From NCBI RefSeq assembly GCF_012489685.1, contig NC_080046.1, positions 37,039,176 through 37,103,175 of the forward strand: DNA of 64,000 nt, given 5' to 3'. The translations under genes were made by a program, and so were the position numbers. The DNA is from Lotus japonicus. Taxonomy: Eukaryota; Streptophyta; Magnoliopsida; Fabales; Fabaceae. The notes beneath the pieces are model-generated. The model was not told where the DNA came from. It saw only the letters and a list, made by a program, of their open reading frames with translations, and did no database searches. This document shows positions 1-11,371 of the stretch, piece after piece (positions within the stretch are counted from its first letter, which is position 1; each line of letters begins with the position of its first letter).

Positions 1-435
1 CTTTTTGTCATTTGAAGCATGTATGGGCCATGCCCTTTTCTATCTTTAATGAAGTTCATTTTAGTTTAATTATGTTGTTACTTTGAAGTTGTTATTTACT
101 GAGCTTTATCAACGTTTTAGGTTTATGTACCTTAGCCGTTTTTTCGACGAGGCTTGGTTTCTAGTGGCCACTAGAATTGCCAAGGCTTTTAATACTCAGT
201 GGCGATACTTTCTTATTCCGAAAGGATTACTCGCGATATTTTATACCTTGATACGACATACGCCGCATAAATTCATAATATGAATCAAAAATAAACAATC
301 GCTTGGAATGATCTTTTCATTGCTTTTCAAAACATGGGAACTATTGTCCCTTCATTTTTACATGTGCCGCCTCATTAAAAACCTTTCCTAAGAAAGGAAA
401 AAAGAGTGCGGCTTCATTCATTCTTGTTGTTCCAC
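1..435. other. Non-coding sequence of E 3' of its integrase
   Basis: This AT-rich stretch follows the stop codon of the E integrase on the minus strand. It would be the spacer between pol and the 3' LTR of E. I see no supported gene, LTR terminus or PPT here. The short open frame at 83-283 on the plus strand has no recognisable content and is probably chance. Confidence 0.5.
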
Positions 436-551
436 TTAACTAAAGTACTGCTTCAAATGTGAGGCGTTCCATGTTCGTGGAATCTTCAGACCATTAAGTT
501 GTTCCAATTTATAGGCTCCACCTCCAACATCGCCAATTATCCTGTAAGGCC
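436..551 (-). pseudogene. C-terminal end of the E integrase, cut off by LTR D
   Basis: Read on the minus strand, this piece gives the gypsy integrase tail with the motifs GPYRIIGDVGGGAY and TWNASHLKQYFS, followed by a stop at 436-438. Upstream it continues at 51850, on the other side of LTR D, where the protein breaks off at LSPNWG. The target duplication CGCCC (552-556 and 51845-51849) marks the break. The role would be DNA binding by the integrase C-terminal domain. Confidence 0.85.
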
Positions 552-1040
552 CGCCCTGTAACACCCCGATTTCAGTGGCGTCACTTTAGTAACCAAAAAG
601 AAAACAAAAGCGGAAAAACGTGAATATTTTTTTTTCGATATTTGTTTTAAGTAAATAAAAGACTTGTCGAGTTAAAGACGTATCGACGAAAAATAAACAT
701 GACTAATATACAGATATATATACAATCCCCGTAGTAAACAGCATGCCACGCCACGAGTAACCTTCAGTGACGGGAAAGTAGTGCCTGTCGGCAAATATGT
801 ACAGAACAAAATATAAGGTCAGTATTCTGAATACAGTCCTCCAAACGAAAGTAGGTCAGCCCAAAACAGCCCGAAGACCTCCTAGTCCAACCAACTCCCT
901 GTGACTCCGTAAAGAGAACCACACAAAAAGCTAAAGGCCGGGGACCTACCCTGCCCCGAAATGAGAAAAACTGAAGATCAGAGCCACGACGCTACTCCTA
1001 CCCTAATCCTGACTAGAGGAGTACAACACACCACTCCCAG

Positions 1041-1303
1041 CTACGCATCACCATGGTCATCGTCTGAATCTGAATCCAAGACGATCAGGTCAATGACTGC
1101 ATCGGTCCTCACAGCGGGTCCTACGGGTACTGTACCCGATCCCAAATCAACAGCAGCCGCGACGGTGGGTGAGCTAGAATCAGATGAAGCCCCTCCTACA
1201 GACAACTCCTCCGAAGGGTCCTCCTCGTCCTCAGACGACGGTGGTGGTGGTACTACAACTCCAGGGCCACAGTGCACGCCCAGTGGTAGGTTGAAGCTGA
1301 TGG
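1041..1303 (-). pseudogene. C-terminal part of the LTR-encoded ORF in D, cut by G
   Basis: On the minus strand this frame reads SFNLP, then a CG-rich segment, a run of prolines (VVPPPPS), an acidic serine-rich stretch and a DSDSDDD tail. The same protein end is in F (55509 on) and a close relative is in J (26625 end). The N-terminal part lies across insertion G at 4275-4383, where an additional deletion of roughly 80 bp relative to F removed more codons. The gene in D is therefore broken twice. Confidence 0.7.
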
Positions 1304-3109
1304 TGTAAGGCCCTAAGTTCAATTTGGAACAATTTTATGAAAGTTTGAATAAAATTGAAGTTTTAGCTAATGTTTGATAACTGGCAGATTAGAACTGTCA
1401 ACTTGTGTGAATTTTTAGAGGGTCGTAACGACTTCATTTGGGAAAACGTCCTTCATGAGAGCTGTAGCCCTTTAAGTATAGAAAATTTTCGAAGTAGAAT
1501 CAGGTCATTCCGACCTCTGTAGCTCGAGATATTCGCATTTTAGTGATTGTCGATCAGGCTGTACAGTACCAGCGAACTAGTTGAGGAGTTTTTATTTTAA
1601 TTCCGATTTTGCTTCTGTTTTTACATAAAAGGACCTGGGTTTTAATTGATTTTAGACCAGATTAAGAACTAAATTGATGGGTCAAGGGTTTGGGCATGGT
1701 TCGGGCTTGAAAAGAAAATTAAAACCCTAGCCCACTAGGTGGTGTGTGTTGCGAGTTCAAGAGGGGTAAAGGGGGGGAAACTAGTTTCCTTTCATTCAGT
1801 TCTGAAACAGAAACCTAGAGCACTCTTTACGTAAGAAAACAGAAGAGGAAGAGAGTGGGAGAAACCTTCCCTTGCACCCTTAGCCGCCGCCGACCAAGCC
1901 ACCACCGCCACCTTGTGCGCTGCGAGAGAGAGAGCTCGAGTAGGAGGGAAGGGAGGGACGAGGACAGCAAGCTACTGAGCTCTGAACCTGCAATTTTTTT
2001 CTCCTTTTCAGACCAAGAACCCAAGGTAAGGGCTGGTCCTAGGAAGGGTAGATTACCTAGGGATCCTTACCATGTTTTGCCATGAATCATATTGAGATTT
2101 AGACGTTTTTTTTTTATGAGGTTTGGGTGATGTGCTTGCTGGAAAATTTATCATGATGCTATGTACGACTATGCTATAATTACTATGCTTGATGTTGGTC
2201 ATGATACACTAGTCCATCTTAACTCTCTCTTATGATCATATGAGAATATGTCAAATGATTGGTAGTTTGCCACGAGATCTGTAAGTATGATTCTAGTTGC
2301 TAAATCTGCATTTTTGGTGATGAGTTATGTGATTCATGACTGCTAGAAATTGACCTAGGAGTTCATACATGAGAAAAATAAAACTGTTAAAAATTTCTGT
2401 GTTGTCGTTGTTTCGGCCGTGGTCGCTTGGGGAATTTCAGGCTGAAATTCTTGCTGCTAATATCATGTTCTGTTACATGCTGGGGTGCTGAAATTTTTAT
2501 TGAGATATTGTGATATGTGAAAATAACATGTTGGACCTTTTCTTTGGAATGAAATGACATGTCTTGAATGATTAATTTACGATTTATGGCATTGTTTTGA
2601 TGTGTGATTACTTCTGAAATTTTTACATGATACTTGGATTGTTGGGCTGTACCAAGGCTACCATGGTCAAGAGGGAAGGAAAGAAAAATCGTTATGGAAA
2701 CCCTAGAGCCCTTACAAGGCTCGGCCGAACCCAATTATTAAGGGGTAGGCGGATATCTTTTTCCTTCCGTCTTGATGATGTGAGTCGCATGGTACCTTGC
2801 TGATGAACTTGCCATGATATGCTATGCTTGAGTGAATGATTATGCGTTGATGGTTATGCGTTTCCTTAGCAAACTATATTGTTTATTGAATAAGTGTTCA
2901 AGGGTCGCTCATCCAGCTGTATTTCCCTTGGGCGCTTGGATTGTGTTTTATTTCTGCGATATGAAATTAAGACTCTAGGTTTGAATTTAGAGCCTTAAGA
3001 ACAAAGAGAAAGAGAATTAATAGTGTTGTGACTCGCTTGCAAGTGAAATTAATTAGCGGACATAGGTCAGGTAGACTATGGTCCATGAGAACGATGGTAC
3101 CTTGCACGC

Positions 3110-3230
3110 GAGGGAGATTTTTGGGTCGACTGCGGTCACCCGTGAACTTTTTGGGCCGGTGTGGCTCACGTGATTTGGTTGACTGCGGTCACCGTGATAA
3201 CCGTGCCTCTGCGGAAGCACGAAGATGGCC
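3110..3230 (+). repeat. Short stem-loop repeats in LTR G
   Basis: The motif GACTGCGGTCACC occurs twice, near 3128 and 3181. It is preceded by GGGTC in one copy and GGTT in the other, so GAC/GTC can pair around TGCG and an outer GGGT/ACCC or GGT/ACC can close the stem. A third hairpin, GTGC/GCAC, follows near 3203. The position just upstream of the LTR ORF matches the hairpin arrays in the other LTR families. Confidence 0.5.
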
Positions 3231-3420
3231 ATGGAAGGTTTGGTGGGTTGTGTGAAGGGAGGAACCGATAGATGACTAACTAACATCTTAAACCCTAATG
3301 TGAAAGAGATAATTATTTTTAGTTGTGGAAGTTGCTTCATTATATCTATTGTATTAAGTGTTTTCTTTTAGACCTGACCCTTTCTTGTTTGCTATGTGTT
3401 TATTTGGGGGGGGGGGGTAG

Positions 3421-3861
3421 ATGGCGTCGACGACAACGACGTTCGTGCATCGCTGGATGCTGAGACTTGATGGGGAGCTAGACGATCGGGCCTGGAGAGC
3501 CGACTCCTCCGGGATCCGAAGAGTTTATGTCGGGGATGTTAGCTTTATAGGGATGGACCGGGACGGCAATATAGTGGAGGTTTGCACGGTTGAAGGGGGT
3601 ATCCTTGACATGCCCTATCCACCTCCTAGGTTCCTGCTACCTGAGGTCGAGGGAGTCGGGGAGACACCTGCTGAGACTAAGGCCGAGACACCTGCTGGGT
3701 TCGTGCCCCAAGACGGGTCTGACGCTTCGGTTACGGGACGACGACGCTATGGTGGAGGCGCCAAGTTTATACACAACAACTTGGTGGGGCCGAGACCCAC
3801 AAAGAGAAGACAGGTGGTAGAAGATGAGAAGCCAAAGGATGAACCTGCCGAGCGACCGTGA
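3421..3861 (+). CDS. Small ORF inside LTR G, divergent member of the LTR-encoded family
   Basis: The frame encodes 146 aa of unknown function. The ATG follows a G tract and TAG directly, as the ORFs in other LTRs follow an AG. Residues about 24-55 carry AW-x2-D-x2-G-x-R and then Y-x-G-x-V-x5-D-R-x-G. This aligns without gaps to the ORF in J (26143-26625) although the DNA is hardly alignable. It is followed by a proline-rich MPYPPPRF segment, a Glu/Thr-rich middle and a basic/acidic C-terminus (GPRPTKRR, then EDEKPKDEP). There is no signal peptide or membrane segment. It could be a real LTR protein or a remnant; expression is unknown. Confidence 0.55.
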   Translation: MASTTTTFVHRWMLRLDGELDDRAWRADSSGIRRVYVGDVSFIGMDRDGNIVEVCTVEGGILDMPYPPPRFLLPEVEGVGETPAETKAETPAGFVPQDGSDASVTGRRRYGGGAKFIHNNLVGPRPTKRRQVVEDEKPKDEPAERP

Positions 3862-4274
3862 CACTGATGACTGGACTGGGAACCCTATGAGCGAGTGTTC
3901 TTTTGGAACTTCATTTTATTTTGTTGAGTTTTATGAGAACTTGAGTAACTGATGTAAACTGTTTACTTCCGCCGTGGTTTTTCCATACGTGGGTGTGGAC
4001 ACGGTTTTCTTTATTTACTTGCAGTTGATTTTATAACAGTTGATGTTCTATCCGTTTATGAGTTTAATGCAAAACGTATTTCATTAACTCGCTGTTTATG
4101 GTTATGTTATGAATCGGAAAACACTAATGTGATTTCTAACAATGGTATTCAAGAGCTTTCAAAAGTGAAAATGATCTTTACCACCCAATCAAGAGTAATA
4201 AATGAATCGGCGAAATTTTTTTGTGAAAAATTGGTTACTGTGTGACACTCGAGAAATCGGGGCGTTACAGATGG

Positions 4275-4863
4275 TGTGGCGTCTCAAGACTCCATGCGTC
4301 AGGATTCCCATTCAGTCGACGCGGTCCTCCATTATTCGCCCCGTGTAAATAGCTCGGTGACCGGCGGGGTCGACCATCGACATCTGACAAAAAGGGCATA
4401 CATAGCCCCCCATACACAGGTAGCACGCGCAAGGGTCAACTCAAAGAATTACATAATAGTACATCCAATAGGCAAAGTTTAAGTAGTAGCCACATAGGCT
4501 TAGTTATGAATGACAACATTATAAATTGCATATCCTGCCAAATAAGAATAAATAACATTTGCTGGCAATTAACATAACTCAAACAGTGTTAACAGGTAAC
4601 AAATACAATCAGCAACTAAATCAGCATGAATGGTGCATGAAATGCAAATGCAAATGAACAAGATGCAATCCGGAGGGATGGGCACCAACGAGTCAGCCCT
4701 AACACCAGCCACGGTGGGACCATTTCTGCTCGGGCGTCTCTTATACCAAACAAAATGTAGTCAGATCAGCAGTGAACCCCTAGGTCTACCATTTCCGTCT
4801 GCTACTAAGAATCACCGCAGTGTTCTTATGTGGAAATCCGGGTCTTATGACCATTTTAGAATC
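4275..4863 (-). other. Middle segment of LTR D, with the N-terminal part of its LTR ORF
   Basis: This continues D between insertions G and C. The LTR ORF would start with the ATG at 4381-4383 on the minus strand, directly after a GTCAG acceptor-like sequence. Relative to F, the codons for the central part of the protein are missing. The rest, 4384-4863, is LTR leader with no supported gene. Confidence 0.65.
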
Positions 4864-5527
4864 TGTAAGACCTGGATTTACAGAGCAAGTTAATTTCCGA
4901 CTCACGCGTAGAATCAGTGTAAGCGTGACTGGAGTTTGCTGTTTGAGAAAGATTAATGAAGAAGAAAGCTCAGGAATTACTTGAGGAATGTTGCGTAGTC
5001 GTTTTAGGAATTAGTGCGAGTCGTCTGCACACCTGCCTTATGGCGAGAGTGTCCAGAATAGGCTAATTTCGCTTTTGGAGCAACGTATTAAGTGAGATTT
5101 CGAATCCTTGGAAAATTTAAAGGTTCTCTTTATTTTTCCTTCGACCAGCGTTTCATTTCGGAACTCTGGACTGTACGCACGATAGTATTCACTTTTCGGA
5201 AGTCCGACGACGCTAATTTCTTTGCTTCGAAACCCTAGATTCGAGCGATGGATGAAGACTTTTTCTATTCGAGCTAGATTTTTTTCGACATTTCCAATCT
5301 TTCATCAGAAGGAAGTTTTGTCGTCTGACCATCACAGCAAAAAGTAGTTTTTCGGGACAGATTAACTTACACCGCTTTTGGGATTTTAGATATCGTTTTT
5401 CCCAAATGTCAGAGATATGTTTTGAGTTCTGGAATTCTGACGCCAGAATCTCTCTTAGAATTCATCGGTGAACGTGCTGCAAAAATCGGAATCGTGAAAT
5501 TTTCATTTTCCCGCGATTGCACCCGCC

Positions 5528-5534
5528 TATAAAT
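5528..5534 (+). promoter_or_regulatory. TATA box of LTR C
   Basis: TATAAAT lies about 665 bp from the LTR start, in the same position as TATAAATA in both LTRs of I. It implies a U3 of about 0.7 kb and a very long R-U5 leader. Confidence 0.65.
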
Positions 5535-6990
5535 CGTCGAAAAAGCAAAATATCTTCATTTTCTTCTCTATTGGGGCCGTGAGTTGTGGAGAGGAGAGGG
5601 AGAAGAGATTTTCGCCGAAACTCGACCGATCTTCGCGCAGTTCGTTCCTACTTCAAGGTATCGAGGTAACTAGCTTGATTCTTACCTCTGATCATCGTTT
5701 CTACTGCTTTTCTGTAGTCGTTTCTGTGCTCAAAGTTTTGAGCTTTTGGTAAAACTGTCCGTTTTTCCAGATTTCTCTGTTGGGTTATCTTCCCTACGTG
5801 CCCAAGAGCCTAAAACCTCCGTCAGTATTCGCCGATTGTGATCGAGTTGTCCAAGATCTGAAAAACTGTTTCAAAACCCTTTTTGCGCACATTTCGAAAC
5901 TTTACTGTCGAAAAGTCGTAATCTGCCTTCGTGCCTTTAAGATTTGTTGTCACGGATGTTGTTAGGATCATTGCTGTCAAATTTGTTTTCCGAACTGATA
6001 ACTTTGAGGTTTTGAGCTTTTATTTTGGACTAAAATGCCCCTGAATAGCCGTATTTCGATCCGATCGTCCGAAAGTTGTTCCGACAGTTTCTTTGCCTTA
6101 GTTTTACCCTAAAACTACCTTGTAAACAGATTTGATCGAAGAAAAAGAGCCGGAGCCCTTTTTCCTTTTTGGCCGAGAGCTTGTAGTGTTGGGGGGGAGT
6201 TTTCGTTTTCGAAAACTTGTCTTTTCGAACTCGATTGTCGTATTCTGAAGCTTTAATGCTTTGTCTATCGTTTATGTGTTGTATTGCGATCGAACTAATC
6301 GATTTTGTTTGGATTCTGCTTTGTTTTTCTCCGAGGTTCAGTTGAAGGAACTTTGGAAGTTTCAAAGCATTTCTGTGAAGAATATTTTGATTACGAGGCT
6401 GGAGCAGCTCGAGGTTAGGGCAACTTACTATTAGCTATGACTGCACGATAGGCGTCGATGAATTCGACTTATGCTTTACTTGATGTTGATTATACTGATG
6501 AACTGATGTTATGATGTTTCCTATAACTGTTGAAGTTGAGATATTGTTGGATTGTGCGTTTTGACGCGACTTCGGAGTGGGGATTCATTGATCTGGTGAT
6601 CTTTGATATTTCGGGTTGGATGAACAACCCTAGGCAAGTCCAAACGTGGGGTTTGAGACTTAGCCCTTCATTGGTATTCATTGGAATTCTTAGACTTTCC
6701 CCGGAAATTTCTTGTGGGTGGTTTGTTTTTGGAAAACCTAGAATGAATAGAATTTTGAAAACTAGAGACTTTGGGAGACCTAGACTTTGAGAAATAAACT
6801 CATAACTTGACTAATTCAATTCGAAACAATTTTTATTAACGTTTAAGCATAGGAGAACTGAAGGGGAAAATATTTACGAAAGACGGGGAAAAGTCGACTT
6901 TTGTTGTGGGTTTTGGAATTGGGGAAAGCCACTGAGGTGAGCTATGGTGATGAGTGAAAGTCACCGAGTACTTTAAGTACTCTTGTTGTT

Positions 6991-7263
6991 GGGGTTGTGT
7001 TGTATTGACCGACACTAAACCCTTGTGTACTTTTGTTGTTGGAGTTGTGTTGTATTGGCCGACACTAAACTCCCGAGTACTTTAGTACTCTTGTTGTTTA
7101 AGTTGTGTTGTATTGACCGACACTAACTCTTGGGGTTTGTTATTCGAGTTGTGTTGTATTGATCGACACCGACTCTGGCTTTGATTTTGGGTTTTGTTAT
7201 TGGGGTTGTGTTGTATTGACCGACACTAACTCCGAGTTGTGTTGTATTGACTGACACTAACTC
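6991..7263 (+). repeat. Hairpin array 1 of LTR C (GTGT/ACAC units)
   Basis: Six irregularly spaced units share GTGTTGTATTGACCGACAC with minor variants. In each, the flanks can extend the GTGT/ACAC stem: GGGTT with AAACCC, GGAGT with ACTCC, AAGTT with AACTCTT, GAGTT with AACTC. The flanks differ from unit to unit while pairing is mostly kept. Insertion A (7317) begins just after the array. Confidence 0.75.
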
Positions 7264-8273
7264 TTGGGTTTGTTTTGAGGTTGGGTTTGAGCTAAACACT
7301 TATGTGGTGAGGACGATGATATGTAAATAAGTAACACAAGAAAGGGGGGGTTTGAATTGTGTTCTTAAAAATTACTTGTTAAAACTTTAGTTTATGAAAA
7401 GAATATAAGTTCTTAAGAAAACTGTTCTGGTGACTTTTCAAAAACCGTTTAGTGCAGCGGAAGTAAGTAAATAAAGCAGAACGATCAGCACACAAGAATT
7501 TATACTGGTTCACCCTAAACGATTGGGCTACGTCCAGTACTTGGCCACCACCAAGATTTTCACTAGTGTAAGACCCAAGATTTTAAGCTTAGAATAAGTG
7601 GAAGAGATTTCCATTTACGATTAGGCTTGATGTATCGTGAAAGGAAACCTGAACAAGAGTTTACCAAATGAAATAAATTTATGAAGGAGAAAGTTCAGGA
7701 AAAGTCAAAGGATCGTATCGAAGTCGATAAAAGTTATAGCACGATCGTTATACGCTTAAACCTAGGTCAGAAACCCTAATATATAGCTAATTTTCATTTA
7801 TAGGCACGATGGAAGTTAATTCCAAAAATCTTCAGAGAAATGTTAGAACTTCTCTTTTTCCATATATCACAATCGTTTCGAGGCGAAACTCTAGGATCTA
7901 CGAACGTCCGATTCCAATCATCGGAAGTTTGCCGAAACCGAAACCCTGGTATTTCAAAACCCTAGAATTTCTCGACAATGAAGACTTTATCTATTCAGAG
8001 CTTCAAATGAATATTCTACACGCGTACACCCATTTCTCTTGATGATTTCAATCTTTCTTCCGAAGGAAGTTTTCTATTCCGACATTCGATGCAAAAAGCA
8101 ACTTATCGGGTAAAATAGTTTTATACCGACTATGCATTAGTTGCCAAAAATACAAGGAGACCTCTTTATAGTTTTGGAATTCTTTTGCCAAAACATATCT
8201 ATTAATTCACGGAGAATGACGCCGGAAAAATCAGATTCGCGAAACTTTCATTTTCCCGCAAATTTCCAACCTT

Positions 8274-8281
8274 TATATATA
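8274..8281 (+). promoter_or_regulatory. TATA box of LTR H
   Basis: TATATATA sits about 710 bp into the LTR, matching the TATA position in the related LTRs. A donor-like TCGAGGTATAG follows about 140 bp downstream. Confidence 0.55.
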
Positions 8282-9185
8282 GGAAAGAAAGGAAGAAAAA
8301 CTCAAATTTTCCTCCATTTTCTCTCCTCAAGGCCGCGAGTTCATCCAAGGAAAAAGGAAGAAGAATTTTCTTCATTACTTTCTTGATCGTTGATCCGTTA
8401 GTTGCTGCTTCAAGGTTTCGAGGTATAGTCGCTAATCCTTACCTCTGGTCGCTTTTTCCATAGCTTTTCTGTAGACTTTTCTGAGCCGATAGTGTAAGAC
8501 CTGGATTTTCAGAACAAGTTAAGTTTCCGACTCACACGTAGAAATAGTGTAAGCGTGACAGGAGTTTGACATTTGAGAAAGATTAATGAAGAAGAAAGTT
8601 CAGGAATTGCTTGAGGAATGTTGCGTAGCTGTTTTCGGAGTTAGTGCGAGTCGTCTGCACACCTGCCTTATGGCAAGCGTGTCCAGAATAGGCTATTTCG
8701 CTCTTAAAGCAACGTTTTGAGTGAGATTTCGAACTCTCGGAAAATTTAAAGATTCTTTTTATTTTTCCATCGACCAGCGTTTCATTTCGGAACTCTGGAC
8801 TGTACGCACGATAGGTTTCACTTTTCGGATGTCCGCCGACGCTAATTTCTTTGCTTCGAAACCCTATTTTCGAGCAATGGATGAATACTTTTTTCTATTC
8901 GGGACTTCTAACGAAGATTCCGTCCGCGTTGCCAGACTTGTTTCGACGTTTCCAATCTTTCTTCAGTTGGAAGTTTTGTCGTTTGAGCATCACAGCAAAA
9001 AGTAGTTTTTCGGGGCAGATTAACCGACACCGCTTTTGAGTTTTTCGATATCGTTTTTCCCAAATCCTAGATATTTGTTTTGAGTTCTGGAATTCCGACG
9101 CCAGAATCTCTCTTAGAATTTCTCGGTGATCGTGCTGCAAAAATCGGAATCGCGAAATTTTCATTTTCCCGCGATTTCACCCGCC

Positions 9186-9193
9186 TATAAATA
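9186..9193 (+). promoter_or_regulatory. TATA box of the element I 5' LTR
   Basis: TATAAATA lies 694 bp from the LTR start. The identical site in the 3' LTR is at 16938-16945. Transcription would start about 30 bp downstream, leaving a leader of roughly 2.9 kb before the LTR end. Confidence 0.7.
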
Positions 9194-10658
9194 GCGCGAA
9201 AAAGCAAAATCCTCTCATTTTCTTTCCATTTGTGGCTGATTTCGTGGGGAGCAAGGGGGGAGGGGATTTCCGCGAAAACTTGACCAATCTTCGTGCAGTT
9301 CGTCCCTACTTCTAGGTATCGAGGTAACTATCATGAATCCTGCCTCTGATTTCTGTTTCTGCTGAGTTTCTGAAGTCGTTTCTGTGCTCTAAGTTTTGAG
9401 CTTTTTCTAAAATTGTCCGATTTCTCTGATTTCTCGCTTGGGTTATGTTCCTTATGTTCCCCTGAGTCTAAAACCTCTGTCAGTAAACTCTGATTGCGAT
9501 TCAGTTGTCCAGGATCTGAAAAATTGACTCAAAACTCTTTTTGTCTCACATTTCGAAACTTTATTGTCGAAAAGACTTAATATGACTTCGTGCCTTTAGG
9601 ATTTGTTGTCACGGATATCATGAGGATCGTTGCTGTCAAATTTGTTTTCAGAACGGATAACTTTGAAGTTTTGAGCCTTTATTTTGGACCAAAATGCCCC
9701 TGCGTAGTCGTATTTCGGCCCGATTGTCCGAAAATTGTTCTGACAGTTTCTTTGCCTTAGTTTTACCCTAAAACTACCTTGTAAACTGATTTGATCGAAG
9801 AAAAAGAGCCGAAGCTCTTTTCTCCTTATGGCCGTGGGCTATTTCCTAAGGGGGGGGAGTTTTTCGTTTTCGAAAACTTGTCTTTTCGTACCTGATTGTC
9901 CTATTCTGAAGCTTTAATGCTTTGTCTATCGTTTATGTATTGTTTTGCGATCGAACTAATCGATTTTGTTTGGATTCTGCTTTGTTTTTCTCCGAGGTTC
10001 AGTTGAGGGAACTTTGGAAGACTCAGAGCAATTGTTTGAGGAGAACTTTGTTTGCGAAGCTGGAACAGCTCGAGGTTAGGGCAACTTACTATATATTAGC
10101 TATGACTGCATGATAGGCGTCGATAAATTCGACTTATGTTTTATCTGATGTTGTTTTTGATGATGAGTTGATGTTATGATGCTTTTCCATACTTGTGATG
10201 TTGTGCTTTTGTTGGATTGAGCGTTTTGACGCAATTTCGGAGTGGAGATTCATTGATCTGGTGATCTTTGATATTTCGGGTTGGATGAACAACCCTAGGC
10301 AAGTCCAAATGTGGGGTTTGAGACTTAGCCATATGTTGGAATTCTTAGACTTTCCCCGGGAAATGTATTTTGGGTGGTTGATCTTTGAAAACTTAGAATG
10401 ATAGAGCTTTGAAAAACTAAAGACTTGGGAAACTTAGACTTTGAGAAATAAACTCATAACTTGACTAATTCGAATTGAAACAATTTTTATTAACGTTTAA
10501 GCATAGGAGAACTGAAGGGGAAAATATTTACGAAAGACGGGGAAAAGTCGACTTTGTTGTGGGTTGGAGAGTTATCGGAATTGGGGGAAGCCACTAAGGT
10601 GAGCTATGGTGATGATTGAAAGTCACCGAGTACTCTAGTACTCTTGGGGAGTGTTGTG

Positions 10659-10810
10659 GAGCCGTGTTGTATTGACCGACACCTGGTGCTCTTGTTGTTT
10701 GGGCTGTGTTGTATTGACCGACACTAGACCCTTGTGTATTCTGTGGATGGAGTTGTGTTGTATTGACCGACACTTACTCCGAGTTGTGTTGTATTGACCG
10801 ACACTAACTC
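10659..10810 (+). repeat. Hairpin array 1 in the element I 5' LTR
   Basis: Four units share GTGTTGTATTGACCGACAC. Flanks pair differently in each: GAGCC with GG(T)GCTC, GGG with CCC, GGAGT with ACTCC, GAGTT with AACTC. The copy in the 3' LTR lies at 18411-18562. Confidence 0.75.
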
Positions 10811-10897
10811 ATTGGGTTGTTTGAGATTGGGTTGTGCGCTAGACACTTTCGTGGTAAGGGCGATTCGTTGTTTGGCTGACCACGTTGCATTCAATCG

Positions 10898-11137
10898 GGT
10901 GAATAACGGGAATGGTTCACCTGTGCATATCATGGTGAATAACGGGAATGGTTCACCTTGCATTAATGATGAATAACGGGAATGGTTCATCATTCGGTGA
11001 ATAACGGGAATGGTTCACCAAGGATGAATAACGGGAATGGTTCATCCAGGATGGATTTCATCCAGGATGGATAACGGGAATGGTCCATCCATAGTGAAAA
11101 TGCTTCACTTGTGGCGAACGGGAACGCGTCACAAATC
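10898..11137 (+). repeat. Hairpin array 2 in the element I 5' LTR (loop TAACGGGAATGG)
   Basis: About eight units keep the loop TAACGGGAATGG or a close variant, while the six-to-seven-base stems change on both sides together: GGTGAA/TTCACC (10898, 10934, about 10996), GATGAA/TTCATC (10968), GGATGAA/TTCATCC, GGATGGA/TCCATCC, AGTGAA/TTCACT. The last unit (GTGGCG side with CGCGTCAC) is looser. The 3' LTR copy is at about 18650-18889, and C and K have the same array. Confidence 0.85.
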
Positions 11138-11371
11138 CGGATTCATATTGTGCATTTCACGCATACATTCATGCTGACTGAGACTGTGTGCTGTTTGTTT
11201 ATTGAAGCAATGTTAGAGCCATAACATGCTAGGATTACTTATATGCTTATATAACAACTTATATATATACCCTGTCACATGTTGAGTGTATATGTACTTA
11301 TTGCTGTGAGTTGACCCTAGCGCCTTGGCTTTGGTTGTATGTTTGTGTTTGGGCGGTCGGCCTGCTGCCAG

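Larger units (their letters stand above)
1304..4269 (+). mobile_element. Solo LTR G, third LTR family (2,966 bp)
   Basis: G starts TGTAAGGCCCTAAG and ends GAAATCGGGGCGTTACA, with TSD GATGG at 1299-1303 and 4270-4274. F has the empty site. G is shorter and much diverged from the other LTRs, but it keeps their termini, a donor-like AAGGTAAG near 2018, and an ORF whose ATG follows an AG. The stretch 1304-3100 holds no other supported gene; the open frames at 1827-2085 and 2387-2734 have no recognisable content. Confidence 0.88.

Noticed and set aside
961..1308. Plus-strand 115-aa frame in LTR D
   Set aside because: It is antisense to the conserved LTR ORF; the minus frame is the one shared with J and C in the same LTR orientation.
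8721..9164. Open frames of 60-94 aa repeated in both LTRs of I (also at 16473-16916)
   Set aside because: They repeat only because the LTR repeats. They overlap on both strands, cross the TATA region and are broken in C and K.
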